From NCBI RefSeq assembly GCF_001458595.1, contig NZ_LN890323.1, positions 1-64,000 on the forward strand: DNA of 64,000 nt, given 5' to 3'. Below, piece after piece: positions 28,312 through 36,661 of this stretch (positions within the stretch are counted from its first letter, which is position 1; each line of letters begins with the position of its first letter). The position numbers and the translations under genes are program-made. Below the pieces are notes generated by a model. That model was not told where the DNA came from and made no database searches. It was given only the letters and a program-made list of their open reading frames with translations. The DNA comes from Clostridium neonatale (GTDB lineage Bacteria > Bacillota > Clostridia > Clostridiales > Clostridiaceae).

Positions 28312-29460
28312 ATGATTTCAATAAATGAATTAAATAGCATAAAAACTTTATCAAGCATACAAATTAATTTAACTAAAGAGTGGGCTTTATATGCTATTGT
28401 AGAAAATAATACAGTTGTTTGGCAAGTATGCTCAGATTCCATTAAGGAATATGAATTAAAAATCAAAAATAATATTAGTGCCAATAATTCAGTTAAAGCT
28501 TCTATTAAAGAAAAAGAAGTAGTATCAGAAAATATTCCTGCTTCTGTCTATGGATTTCGAATGAAAATCACTTCAATTCCAATTACAAATGAAGAAGGAA
28601 TATGTAATGGAGCATTTGTAATACTTCTTCCAAAGATACACAATATCGAAAAGTCATTTAAAGAATTTGCACCGATGATAACTGAAATGTTCCCAGAAGG
28701 GGCTTTTCTTTCATTATCTGATGGTCATTACATAGTTGAAAAACAACCTTCCTCAAAATTTGATATGCCTGCTATTAATATCGGCTTTGATATAACAGTA
28801 GATGATACTTCTGTCAAAGCTATAGAAACAGGTGAAATCCAACGTGTAGATATTGATACATTAGATTACGGTTCTCCCGTTAGAGTTCTTGTTTATCCAC
28901 TACATGATGATGAAACTAATGAAGTTGTTGGAAGCATGAATGTTATTAGACCAAAACAAACTGAGTTAACTTTACGTAATATGTCTGAAAATCTTCAAGA
29001 CAGCCTTACAGGTATATCATCGACTATTGAGGAGCTTACTGCTTCATCTTCATCAATTCATGAAAATCAGCAGCTTCTTAACAATGATATTGACCAGATA
29101 ATAGAAGTTTCTAATGAAATTGATAATATAAGCTCCTTTATTAAAGAGCTGGCTAATGAAACTAAGATGCTTGGTTTAAATGCAGCTATCGAAGCTGCCA
29201 GAGCAGGTGAAGTAGGCAGAGGCTTTGGAATTGTTGCTCAAGAAATTAGAAGATTATCTGATGAATCTAAAAGCACTGTACCTAAAATTCAACAATTAAC
29301 TAATGAAATAAAAAATAGAGTGAACGAGGTACATAATAAAAGTCAATATTCACTTTCTGCGACCCAAGAACAAACAGCTGCAACAGAAGAAATTTCTGCC
29401 AGCATACAAGAAATAGCTGCATCATCAGATGAACTAGCAAATATTTCCATGAAATTGTAA
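28312..29460 (+). CDS. Soluble methyl-accepting chemotaxis-like protein
   Basis: 382 residues with no signal peptide or membrane helix. The N-terminal 220 residues form an unrecognised sensor region (ending with [20 protein letters not shown]). The C-terminal 155 residues form a short chemoreceptor coiled coil with the hairpin tip [20 protein letters not shown] and repeats such as [24 protein letters not shown]. It therefore senses a cytosolic signal. AAAGAAAGGAA precedes the ATG. It follows the enoate-reductase-like gene by 36 bases and is followed by a terminator. It may sense the redox enzyme's substrate or product; this is inference from context only. Confidence 0.85.
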   Translation: MISINELNSIKTLSSIQINLTKEWALYAIVENNTVVWQVCSDSIKEYELKIKNNISANNSVKASIKEKEVVSENIPASVYGFRMKITSIPITNEEGICNGAFVILLPKIHNIEKSFKEFAPMITEMFPEGAFLSLSDGHYIVEKQPSSKFDMPAINIGFDITVDDTSVKAIETGEIQRVDIDTLDYGSPVRVLVYPLHDDETNEVVGSMNVIRPKQTELTLRNMSENLQDSLTGISSTIEELTASSSSIHENQQLLNNDIDQIIEVSNEIDNISSFIKELANETKMLGLNAAIEAARAGEVGRGFGIVAQEIRRLSDESKSTVPKIQQLTNEIKNRVNEVHNKSQYSLSATQEQTAATEEISASIQEIAASSDELANISMKL

Positions 29461-29512
29461 TAAAAATAATTTCTCTCTCTGAAAGATACAAATTAATCTT
29501 ATTGAATTGCAA

Positions 29513-29540
29513 AAAGCCCTCGATTTTTCGGGGGCTTTAA
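29513..29540 (+). terminator. Terminator after the chemoreceptor gene
   Basis: AAAGCCCTCGA pairs with TCGGGGGCTTT (G-U pair inside), then AAATTTT. The T run is weak but the stem is GC-rich. Confidence 0.75.
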
Positions 29541-29682
29541 ATTTTATGAATTAAGCAATTATTAGTGGAGCTTTTTCGTGATATATATCCCCCTCTTTTA
29601 TCTAACAGTTATTAATCATTTATTATAACTCAATATTTAACTATGATATAATATTATCGAAATCTAATTTAGAGGTGAGCTT

Positions 29683-30525
29683 ATGACAACACATTTTATA
29701 TCAAAAACAGATAAATTATTTAAAGATACACTAAATGATATTCTTACTAATGGAATAAGTACCAAAGGTCATAAAATAAGACCACAATATAAAGATGGCA
29801 CTCCAGCGCACACAATATATGTAAATCAGGTTGTGGAAAAGTATGATATATCTAAAGGAGAATTTCCAATTACTACACTTAGACCAATCGCTTGGAAATC
29901 TAGTATCAAAGAGATATTTTGGATATATCAAAAGGCCTCAAATGAACTTTCTGTATTAGAGGAAATGGGTATTTCGTGGTGGGCCGATTGGGAAATCAAT
30001 GGTACTAGAACGATTGGGCAAAGATATGGTGCTACTATAAAAAAATATGACTTAATGAATAAACTATTGAATGGCTTAGAAAACGAGCCTTATACTAGAA
30101 GACATATTATAGATTTATATCAATATTCAGATTTTGAGGAAACTGCTGGTTTGTATCCTTGTGCATTCCTTACAGTTTGGTCTGTTAGAGGAGATTATCT
30201 TGATGTAACACTTCATCAAAGAAGTTCAGATTATTGCACTGCTGGTCATATAAATAAAATTCAATATGTTGCATTAATGATGATGGTAGCAAGGCATGTT
30301 GGTTTAAAACCTGGTGTTTTTATGCATGTTGTTGATAATTTACACATCTATGATAGACATATAGAACAAGCAAAAGAATTATTATCTAGAACACCTAGTA
30401 GTAAACAGCCTAAACTAATACTTAAAGAAGGTAAAACAAACTTCTATGATTTCACAATTGATGATTTTGAAATGATTGATTATGAGCCTGTTAAACCACA
30501 ATTAAAATTTGAATTAGGAATATAA
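29683..30525 (+). CDS. thyA: Thymidylate synthase
   Basis: 280 residues. The catalytic cysteine is in LYPCAFLTVWSVRG. The dUMP-binding parts are QRSSDY and MHVVDNLHIYDRH. The length and the sequence around WEINGTRTIGQRYGA fit the B. subtilis ThyA / phage phi-3T subgroup rather than the 264-residue E. coli type. It methylates dUMP with methylene-THF, producing dihydrofolate, which folA downstream recycles. GAGGTGAGC precedes the ATG, and a TGATATAAT extended -10 lies at about 29645-29652. The gap to folA contains relics of its own 3' end. Confidence 0.94.
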   Translation: MTTHFISKTDKLFKDTLNDILTNGISTKGHKIRPQYKDGTPAHTIYVNQVVEKYDISKGEFPITTLRPIAWKSSIKEIFWIYQKASNELSVLEEMGISWWADWEINGTRTIGQRYGATIKKYDLMNKLLNGLENEPYTRRHIIDLYQYSDFEETAGLYPCAFLTVWSVRGDYLDVTLHQRSSDYCTAGHINKIQYVALMMMVARHVGLKPGVFMHVVDNLHIYDRHIEQAKELLSRTPSSKQPKLILKEGKTNFYDFTIDDFEMIDYEPVKPQLKFELGI

Positions 30526-30626
30526 TGACATAAGTAATTTAGTTGTCGCTATGCATTCATATAAGGTTATAGATTTAACTTACTTTCAACAACTATTAAA
30601 TTATTCAATTATTGAAAGTTCATATT

Positions 30627-30750
30627 AATTAGGAATATAGCGCACCTTGAATTAATCATGAAATTAAAAACTTCTATGATTTTACACATAGCCATATAAA
30701 ACTTATTGATTACAAACATGGTAAAACAATAAAATGCCAGCATCATTTTA
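30627..30750 (+). pseudogene. Relic of a second thyA 3' end
   Basis: AAACTTCTATGATTT at 30668-30682 repeats 30438-30452 of thyA exactly. The alignment continues codon for codon without gaps: NFYDFTIDDFEMIDYEPVKP in thyA against NFYDFTHSHIKLIDYKHGKT in the relic. A further 13-base match, AATTAGGAATATA, links 30512-30524 with 30627-30639. The relic has a stop just upstream and no catalytic part. It is a diverged remnant of a duplicated or replaced thyA. Confidence 0.8.
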
Positions 30751-30791
30751 GATATTTTTATCTTTCAAAGAAAATTAAAGGAGTGATATAA

Positions 30792-31283
30792 ATGCTATCA
30801 TTAATAGTAGCTATTGCAAATGATAATGTCATAGGAAAAAATAATAAGCTTATATGGCATATTTCAGATGACTTAAAAAGATTTAAACAAATTACTTCTG
30901 GGAAAAAAATGATTATGGGGCGAAAAACTTTTGAATCACTTCCTGGAGTATTACCAAATAGAGAGCATATAATTTTAACTAGAGATAAAAATTATACTGT
31001 AGATTCAAATCAAGTAGCAATAGAACATGATTTTGATTCCATATTAAAAAAATATTTAAATTCAGAAGATGAAGTTTTTATAATAGGCGGAGCAGAAATA
31101 TATAAACAATTCCTCCCACATTGTAATAAACTATACCTTACTAAAATCAATCATTCTTTTGAGGGAGATACTTATTTCCCTGAAATAAACTATAAAGACT
31201 TTAATATTGAATATGAATCTGAAAGTTTTAATGATGAAAAAAATGGCTTTACTTATAAATTTGTTAACCTCATTAGAAAATAA
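30792..31283 (+). CDS. folA: Dihydrofolate reductase
   Basis: 163 residues, normal length. The N-terminal MLSLIVAIANDNVIGKNNKLIWHISDDLKRFK carries the NADPH loop and the catalytic acidic residue (D in ISDDL). MGRKTFESLP and FIIGGAEIY are family motifs. It regenerates THF after ThyA. GGAGTGATATAA precedes the ATG. Probably it is transcribed with thyA despite the 266-base gap, since I see no terminator between them. Confidence 0.95.
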   Translation: MLSLIVAIANDNVIGKNNKLIWHISDDLKRFKQITSGKKMIMGRKTFESLPGVLPNREHIILTRDKNYTVDSNQVAIEHDFDSILKKYLNSEDEVFIIGGAEIYKQFLPHCNKLYLTKINHSFEGDTYFPEINYKDFNIEYESESFNDEKNGFTYKFVNLIRK

Positions 31284-31351
31284 TAGATTAACCTAAAAAA
31301 CAATACCATATAAAAATCCAATTTATATAAAAAGTAATATATATTCCTATA

Positions 31352-31395
31352 TTCCTAAGAATCTATATTTTTAAGAATATAAATTCTTAGGAATT
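31352..31395 (+). terminator. Hairpin after folA
   Basis: ATTCCTAAGAAT (31352-31363) and ATTCTTAGGAAT (31384-31395) are perfect arms followed by TTTTAG. A second overlapping palindrome, ATTCTTAAGAAT, lies at 31408-31419. It is a weak but plausible end for the folA transcript. Confidence 0.55.
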
Positions 31396-31455
31396 TTAGA
31401 ATATATATTCTTAAGAATTTGCTTATTCTATGGGCATTTGAAAGATTGAAAAGCA

Positions 31456-31524
31456 TATAAAAATAAAATAGGACAAGAAAATGAGGGATTCCATAATGAA
31501 ATTCCCTCACTTTCTTGTCCTATT
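31456..31524 (-). terminator. Terminator of the SRP RNA transcript
   Basis: A long stem of about 22 bp (AATAGGACAAGAAAGTGAGG with its complement, 31467-31488 and 31501-31524) with one or two mismatches. On the minus strand TTTTATTTTTATA follows. Confidence 0.88.
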
Positions 31525-31597
31525 GTGTCCTATATTGTTAATCCTATTGAAGAATAACCTAATTTTATCATATTTTAATTTCAAAACAAAGTTAGAA

Positions 31598-31894
31598 CCA
31601 TGCACCTCGCTTCGTTAAAAGCCCTCCATACGTTACTTCTACAGTTAGCTCAGACCAGATTAATCCACGGCACACGGAAGTGACCACTTATCGCTGCTTC
31701 CTTCCGGACCTGACGAGGTTCATGGGCTTCAGTTGCGTGGGACCCAGTCCTCAACACCACTTATAAAAGTCAGACTATAAAAGACTTATACCTAAGCGAG
31801 GAATTCAACCTTGCTATAGCGGATTGCAAGTTACAGGGCACCGCTAACTCCCCATCTAGCATGGCAATGGTGGTATGCCGAGGAATTGCACCTC
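31598..31894 (-). ncRNA. ffs: Signal recognition particle RNA, large Gram-positive type
   Basis: The minus strand contains the SRP domain hallmark GGTCCGGAAGGAAGCAGC with GTCAGG before it, and the Alu-domain part GGGGAGTTAGCGGTGCCCTG followed by TGCAATCC. The ends can pair (TGCAATTCCTC with GAGGTGCA; CATAC with GTATG), giving about 297 bases, as in other clostridia. It binds Ffh and targets membrane proteins. Ends are accurate to perhaps 5-10 bases. Confidence 0.93.
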
Positions 31895-31918
31895 ATTACT
31901 TTTTAATTTTTTTCAATT

Positions 31919-31947
31919 ATTAAAGTAACGTCCCTTTTGGACATCAA
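31919..31947 (-). promoter_or_regulatory. Possible promoter of the SRP RNA
   Basis: TTGATG (31947-31942), 17 bases, TTTAAT (31924-31919) on the minus strand. It is located 25 bases before the RNA's predicted 5' end. Moderately good match. Confidence 0.5.
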
Positions 31948-32087
31948 ACCATATTAAATCCTTGCTACATACAGTATCATTATTAGATACTTACTCATAA
32001 TAACATATAAGAATTTTAAATTCAAGGAAATTGTAAAAATACTTAAATTTAAAATTAGAAAGTTTTTAAAATTTTATTCTTTTATGC

Positions 32088-32134
32088 AATAAATAATAAT
32101 TAATGTATATAAAATACATTAATTATTATTTATT
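32088..32134 (-). terminator. Perfect AT-only hairpin at the glnQ fragment's end
   Basis: Two 21-base arms (32088-32108 and 32114-32134) pair perfectly with a 5-base loop. The stop of the glnQ fragment lies inside the stem. There is no T run after it on the minus strand. Confidence 0.5.
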
Positions 32135-32583
32135 ACTTTATCTAAGAATTCCTTACATCTGTCACTTTTAGGTGCTGTAAATATTTCCTTTGGATCTCCT
32201 TCTTCTAATATATATCCTTGATCCATAAATATAACCCTATCCGCAACTTCTCTAGCAAATCCCATTTCATGTGTAACAATCACCATTGTCATTCCTTCTT
32301 CTGCTAGATCTTTCATAACCTTAAGAACTTCACCTACCATTTCTGGATCAAGTGCTGATGTAGGTTCATCAAATAACATAATTTTAGGATTCATCTCTAA
32401 AGCTCTTGCTATTGCAACCATTTGTTTTTGACCACCAGATAATGTGTCTGGGTAAACATCCTTTTTATCCTTTAATCCAACCCTATCTAATAATTCTAAA
32501 GCTTTTTCAATAGCTTCTTCTTTGCTCATCTTTTTTAATTGTACTGGAGCAAGTATCATATTTTCTAAAACTTGCGCCGCCAC
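32119..32583 (-). pseudogene. glnQ: Polar amino-acid ABC transporter ATPase, 5'-truncated (glnQ fragment)
   Basis: The 154-codon frame matches only the C-terminal 60 percent of a GlnQ-type ATPase (usual length about 240). The signature LSGGQKQM, Walker [16 protein letters not shown] and H-loop VTHEMGF are present. Walker A, the Q-loop and the first 95 or so residues are missing. Clear homology begins at [11 protein letters not shown], right where the upstream gene ends, so the start is a fusion artefact. No glnH or glnP lies nearby. It cannot hydrolyse ATP alone, so it is a remnant. Confidence 0.85.
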
Positions 32584-33851
32584 TCAACAATGCCCCAAAT
32601 TACACCCAATATAGGGAAAACCAGAATCACTACAATAAAGCTACACTTGAAAGGTATATTTAATTTGCTTTCCAGCGTTTCAAGTGTTCCGACAGCGCCC
32701 AAAAGCGAAACTATATATAGTAAAATGTTGAGTAAAACCGCATTTCTGTTTTTCTTTGATTCGTTTTCGATGGTCATATATGAAATTTTAAGTCTAGTTG
32801 CTTCTTTATGATACTGATACGACTTGGTTTTATAGATATAGCTAAGTAGATTATGGGTTTCAATAGGTACTTGTGGGGCAAAAAATAAATTCTCCAAATA
32901 CAAATCATTACGCACAACTTTGTTCATATCTAGTGTTATATCTGCATTGATGATTTGAAATAGGTATACGTATAATTTAATGGACTCCAGCATAATTCCA
33001 TTATATAAAGGAATATCAATGTCATCTGGATTATAATTTTTGATAATACTTGCACCGTCTTGGGGATAATATTCATAATTCTCCGTAGTGCTAATATTTT
33101 CGAGTGGGGACGCTAATTCTCTCGTACCTATTAAGTTGCAAAAATATTCTGTTAGATTGTCAATTTCATTTGATAAAACTAGCGTACTATGTATAAATGA
33201 ATACTCCTGAGCCTCAAATCTTTTACCAATCATTTCAGAGAAAAAGCCACTAATATTGTTATATATTATCTCTGAAATTTTATCATTAGATGACGTTGTA
33301 CTTTCATCTCCAAAGTACTGATATTCGTTGACAGTCAATAAATTATAGTTACCCATTTTGCCGAAAACATCATCTCTTTTAAACGGAATTCCTGTTTTAA
33401 AGTCTATGACCTCAAAAGTAACTATTAAAACTCTATTCATTGAAAATATCACGGGGTCAATCTGAAAAAAATTTTCACCGATATGGACAAGAAAAGATTC
33501 CATGCAGATTAGAGAGTCGATATTAAAATATGATAAATCCGCTAAAACAGATTGAGCATGGAGCAATTTCATGCAAAATCCTGTGCTCTCTATAATTTCT
33601 TCAAAATCTTCAATATCTTGTTTTTCATTGATAGGATTAAATGAAAAGGAAGTGCTTTGATGGACATAATTATACTCTGTACTTAATCTTAACTTTCCTT
33701 TTGACGATATGAGTTTGTCACCCATCAATACATAGTTCAGATGATGTTTTTCCAACAACGTATCAAATTGTTGCTTCTGCTTAAAGAGTAGTTTAGATTT
33801 CGAATATCGCGTTGTTTCATATGCACTCATAAAAACGATTGTATCACCCAT
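32565..33851 (-). CDS. Uncharacterised protein with two C-terminal membrane helices
   Basis: About 428 residues from the ATG at 33851 (an in-frame TTG at 33869 would add six). I do not recognise the family. Residues about 1-370 are soluble and mixed helical/strand. A helix rich in charged residues ([21 protein letters not shown]) leads to two hydrophobic segments ([20 protein letters not shown] and [20 protein letters not shown]) and a basic end. This resembles the layout of CorA-like channels and some membrane effectors, but no signature motif is seen. Base use is visibly richer in G and C than its neighbours. Its TAG stop lies in glnQ-derived sequence, so the C-terminus may be altered. It sits beside tRNA-Ser, a common integration spot. 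Confidence 0.6.
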   Translation of the reverse strand: MGDTIVFMSAYETTRYSKSKLLFKQKQQFDTLLEKHHLNYVLMGDKLISSKGKLRLSTEYNYVHQSTSFSFNPINEKQDIEDFEEIIESTGFCMKLLHAQSVLADLSYFNIDSLICMESFLVHIGENFFQIDPVIFSMNRVLIVTFEVIDFKTGIPFKRDDVFGKMGNYNLLTVNEYQYFGDESTTSSNDKISEIIYNNISGFFSEMIGKRFEAQEYSFIHSTLVLSNEIDNLTEYFCNLIGTRELASPLENISTTENYEYYPQDGASIIKNYNPDDIDIPLYNGIMLESIKLYVYLFQIINADITLDMNKVVRNDLYLENLFFAPQVPIETHNLLSYIYKTKSYQYHKEATRLKISYMTIENESKKNRNAVLLNILLYIVSLLGAVGTLETLESKLNIPFKCSFIVVILVFPILGVIWGIVEWRRKF

Positions 33852-33854
33852 CAA

Positions 33855-33862
33855 CCCCCCCC
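33855..33862. repeat. Run of eight G (minus strand) at the start of the membrane-protein gene
   Basis: The G8 run ends 3 bases before the ATG at 33851 and lies inside the frame if the TTG at 33869 is used. It may serve as the ribosome site, though the spacing is short. Such runs change length easily. Confidence 0.6.
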
Positions 33863-33892
33863 ATTTCAAACGCTATTTATTATGCTGATTAT

Positions 33893-33996
33893 GACAGAAA
33901 AACAGCAGAGTGTAAAACTCGACTGTTTTTCTATCTGTTAAATATAAAGCAATAATCCGAACCCCTCGCCAATCGGCACTAATGAGCTCGGATTAT
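33893..33996 (-). terminator. Two hairpins between tRNA-Ser and the membrane-protein gene
   Basis: ATAATCCGA (33952-33960) pairs with TCGGATTAT (33988-33996) 8 bases after the tRNA 3' end. A second stem, GACAGAAAAACAG (33893-33905) with CTGTTTTTCTATC (33923-33935), has an inner GAGT/ACTC pair. They probably end the tRNA transcript. Confidence 0.6.
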
Positions 33997-34003
33997 AATG
34001 CTT

Positions 34004-34093
34004 TGGCGGAGAGAAGGGGATTTGAACCCCTGATAGAGTTGCCCCTATACACGCTTTCCAGGCGTGCTCCTTCGACCACTCGGACATCTCTCC
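34004..34093 (-). tRNA. tRNA-Ser (anticodon GGA)
   Basis: The minus strand folds as a class II tRNA: acceptor GGAGAGA/TCTCTCC, discriminator G, encoded CCA, T-arm GGGGTTCAAATCCCC and a long variable arm. The anticodon loop is CTGGAAA, so the anticodon is GGA (codons UCC/UCU). In clostridia this tRNA commonly lies near the SRP RNA and tadA, as here. Confidence 0.95.
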
Positions 34094-34270
34094 ATTAATA
34101 TTGTAAATTTATACTTTCTCATTCTATCATAAATATGTTTCTATCTCAATACATAATAATTCATTTCATTGTATAGACTAATTTAAGATAAATTCCACAC
34201 TAATTTAAACATATGTTTTCATAATATATTATAATTTACTCGTCATTTTAATTACTTTTATACAAATTAA

Positions 34271-34320
34271 TGTTAAATTATTGTTAAAATCATTATTATT
34301 TCATTAAAAACTTGTTAAAA
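34271..34320 (+). promoter_or_regulatory. Pho-box-like direct repeats before the Na/Pi transporter
   Basis: TGTTAAATTATTGTTAAA (34271-34288) contains two TGTTAAA repeats 11 bases apart, the spacing of PhoP/PhoB boxes. A third TTGTTAAA follows at 34312-34319. The position, 40-90 bases before the start of a phosphate transporter gene, fits control by phosphate limitation. This is inferred from spacing and context. Confidence 0.45.
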
Positions 34321-34358
34321 TTGGTACGTATGTACATAAAAATTAAGGAGAGGATTTT

Positions 34359-35975
34359 TTGAATACTTTAAAAATGATTATCGAATTATTAGGCGGATTA
34401 GGATTATTTTTATATGGAATGAGCTTAATGGGTGATGGCCTCGAAAATGCTGCCGGAGAAGGACTAAAAAATATTCTTGAAAAAGTCACAAGTAATAGAC
34501 TGATGGGGATATTAGTCGGAGCTATAGTTACTGCAATAATTCAAAGCAGTAGCGCAACTACAGTAATGGTTGTTGGATTTGTTAATGCAGGACTAATGAA
34601 TTTATCTCAAGCACTTGGAGTTATAATGGGTGCAAATATAGGAACAACAATAACTGCTCAATTAGTTGCATTCAAGCTTGATGCTATTGCCCCACTATTT
34701 GTATTTCTAGGAACTATTCTTATAATGCTTGCAAAAGCTAAACGTAGACGTGAAATAGGAAATATAATTCTTGGCTTTGGTATACTTTTTACAGGAATGT
34801 CCACCATGAGCACTGCAATGAAACCGTTAGCTAGCGCACCTTGGTTTACTCAATTAATTCTTGCTATAGGTGATAATTGGTTCATAGGAATAATCACTGG
34901 ATTAGCTTTAACAGCATTAATTCAAAGTTCATCGGCTACTACTGGTATATTAATAGCTTTAGCTAATACTGGTGCAATAAATATTACTCTTGCTTTACCA
35001 ATTCTATTCGGATGCAATATAGGTACTTGTATTACTGCATTATTATCTAGTATTGGTACAAATAAAACTGCTCGTAAAACCGCTATATTACATCTAATGT
35101 TTAATTTAATAGGTACAATAATTGCAGTCCCATTCTTGGGTATACTAGGCGATTTTGTTCAAATTACTAGCCAAGATATAAGTAGGCAAATAGCTAATGC
35201 ACATACTGTTTTTAATGTAGTAAATACTATTATTTTATTCCCATTTAGTAATTATATGATAGCTTTTGTTAATAAAATTATACCTGAAGGCGATGATTCC
35301 ATCGAAAAAATAGGGCCTAAATACTTAGATGATAGATTATTAGAAACCCCTGTTATTGCCGCCGGACAGCTGGAAAAAGAAACTATAAGAATGGCAAATA
35401 AGGCAAAGAAAAATGTTGAATTAGCTATGAATTCATTCATTAACAATGACGAAAAATCCATAAAAGAACTCTATGAAAATGAAAATATTATTAACGTACT
35501 TGAAGAAAGCATAACAACATACTTAGTAAAGTTATCAAAATGTGATCTATCTTCTAGAGAAAAAGAAATGGTATCATCAACATTTCATGTAATTATTGAT
35601 ATTGAAAGAATTGGTGATCATGCTAAAAATATTGCAGATTTAGCAGTAGAAAAAATCGATAGAAAGCTTAAATATAGCCGAAATGCAGTAGATGATTTAT
35701 ATGAAATATATAACTTAACAATGGAAGCTCTAAATATTGCAATAAACTGTTATGTAACTAAAGATGCCGAAATTGCTAAATCAATTGTAGAAATTGAAGA
35801 AAAAATTAATAAACTTCAAAAGAGCTTTAGGCAAAAACATATTCAAAGGTTAAACGACGAAAAATGTACTGCTTATGCTGGTGCTATATTTCTAGATTTA
35901 ATAACTAACTTTGAAAGAATTGGTGATCATTCAACCAATATAACAGAAGCCATAACAAATAATCATGATAATTAA
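34359..35975 (+). CDS. Na/Pi cotransporter family protein with PhoU-like tail
   Basis: 538 residues. The membrane part (about 1-310) has the two repeated signatures IIQSSSATTVMVVG and LIQSSSATTGILIA that define the NptA/SLC34 family. The C-terminal part (about 340-538) is a helical PhoU-like domain with ERIGDHAKNIADLA and ERIGDHSTNITEA. It probably imports phosphate with sodium, the tail being regulatory. The start is TTG, 6 bases after GGAGAGGA. It stands alone between tRNA-Ser and tadA, on the opposite strand to them. Confidence 0.9.
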   Translation: MNTLKMIIELLGGLGLFLYGMSLMGDGLENAAGEGLKNILEKVTSNRLMGILVGAIVTAIIQSSSATTVMVVGFVNAGLMNLSQALGVIMGANIGTTITAQLVAFKLDAIAPLFVFLGTILIMLAKAKRRREIGNIILGFGILFTGMSTMSTAMKPLASAPWFTQLILAIGDNWFIGIITGLALTALIQSSSATTGILIALANTGAINITLALPILFGCNIGTCITALLSSIGTNKTARKTAILHLMFNLIGTIIAVPFLGILGDFVQITSQDISRQIANAHTVFNVVNTIILFPFSNYMIAFVNKIIPEGDDSIEKIGPKYLDDRLLETPVIAAGQLEKETIRMANKAKKNVELAMNSFINNDEKSIKELYENENIINVLEESITTYLVKLSKCDLSSREKEMVSSTFHVIIDIERIGDHAKNIADLAVEKIDRKLKYSRNAVDDLYEIYNLTMEALNIAINCYVTKDAEIAKSIVEIEEKINKLQKSFRQKHIQRLNDEKCTAYAGAIFLDLITNFERIGDHSTNITEAITNNHDN

Positions 35976-35985
35976 TTAAACTTTG

Positions 35986-36030
35986 AAATCAATATATTAT
36001 AATTGTACTTATTATATATTGATTTTTTTA
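35986..36030 (+). terminator. Terminator after the Na/Pi transporter gene
   Basis: AATCAATATA pairs with TATATTGATT, followed by TTTTTTATA on the plus strand. Confidence 0.75.
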
Positions 36031-36073
36031 TATTCTAAATGTATGTTAGTATTTATATATAAGTAAATTCTTC

Positions 36074-36532
36074 TCACTTTTTACCTCTACTATTCTCAAA
36101 GAATTCTGTTATCAGATTCACGCATTTATCATTATACATCCATTCTACTGGCACAAAAGAATTCATATATCTATTATCTAGCAGGTTTATTATGCTACCA
36201 CACGCACCCATTTCATTATTGAATGCACCTATATAAACTTTAGATATTCGACTTTGAATAATAGCACTTGCACACATAGAGCAAGGTTCAAGAGTTACAT
36301 ACATTTCACATCCATTCAATCTCCAGTCTCCAATAACTTTAGCAGCTTCTCTAATGGCAAGAATCTCTGCATGTGCTGTTACATCATTAAATATCTCTTT
36401 TAAATTATGAGCTCTACTTATTATAATTCCATCTTTAACAATCACTGCACCGATTGGAATCTCTCCTTTATTTCTTGCCAATATTGCTTCTTGTATAGCT
36501 TCATTCATAAATTCTTTTTTAAAATCATTCAT
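36074..36532 (-). CDS. tadA: tRNA-specific adenosine deaminase
   Basis: 152 residues. The zinc and catalytic motif is HAEILAI (H54, E56) with PCSMC (C84, C87), as in TadA. It converts A34 to inosine in tRNA-Arg(ACG). Context near tRNA-Ser and the SRP RNA is conserved in clostridia. Guanine deaminases share the fold, but length and motifs favour TadA. Confidence 0.93.
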   Translation of the reverse strand: MNDFKKEFMNEAIQEAILARNKGEIPIGAVIVKDGIIISRAHNLKEIFNDVTAHAEILAIREAAKVIGDWRLNGCEMYVTLEPCSMCASAIIQSRISKVYIGAFNNEMGACGSIINLLDNRYMNSFVPVEWMYNDKCVNLITEFFENSRGKK

Positions 36533-36624
36533 AAAAGTTAAACATCCTCACACTTTAAGCTTAATATATGAAATTACATTTAGTAAGATTACTCAATAGC
36601 CACCAATTAACTATCTTTATATTT

Positions 36625-36657
36625 TAAAAAAACTGCTGAAATACAGCAGTTTTTTTA
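36625..36657 (-). terminator. Terminator after the CNNM-family gene
   Basis: AAAAAACTGCTG pairs with CAGCAGTTTTTT; T runs are on both strands. It lies at the gene's stop. Confidence 0.9.
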
Positions 36658-36661
36658 TTAA

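Noticed and set aside
32119..32583. glnQ fragment as a short functional ATPase
   Set aside because: Walker A and Q-loop are absent, the start is a junction artefact, and there are no partner transporter genes.
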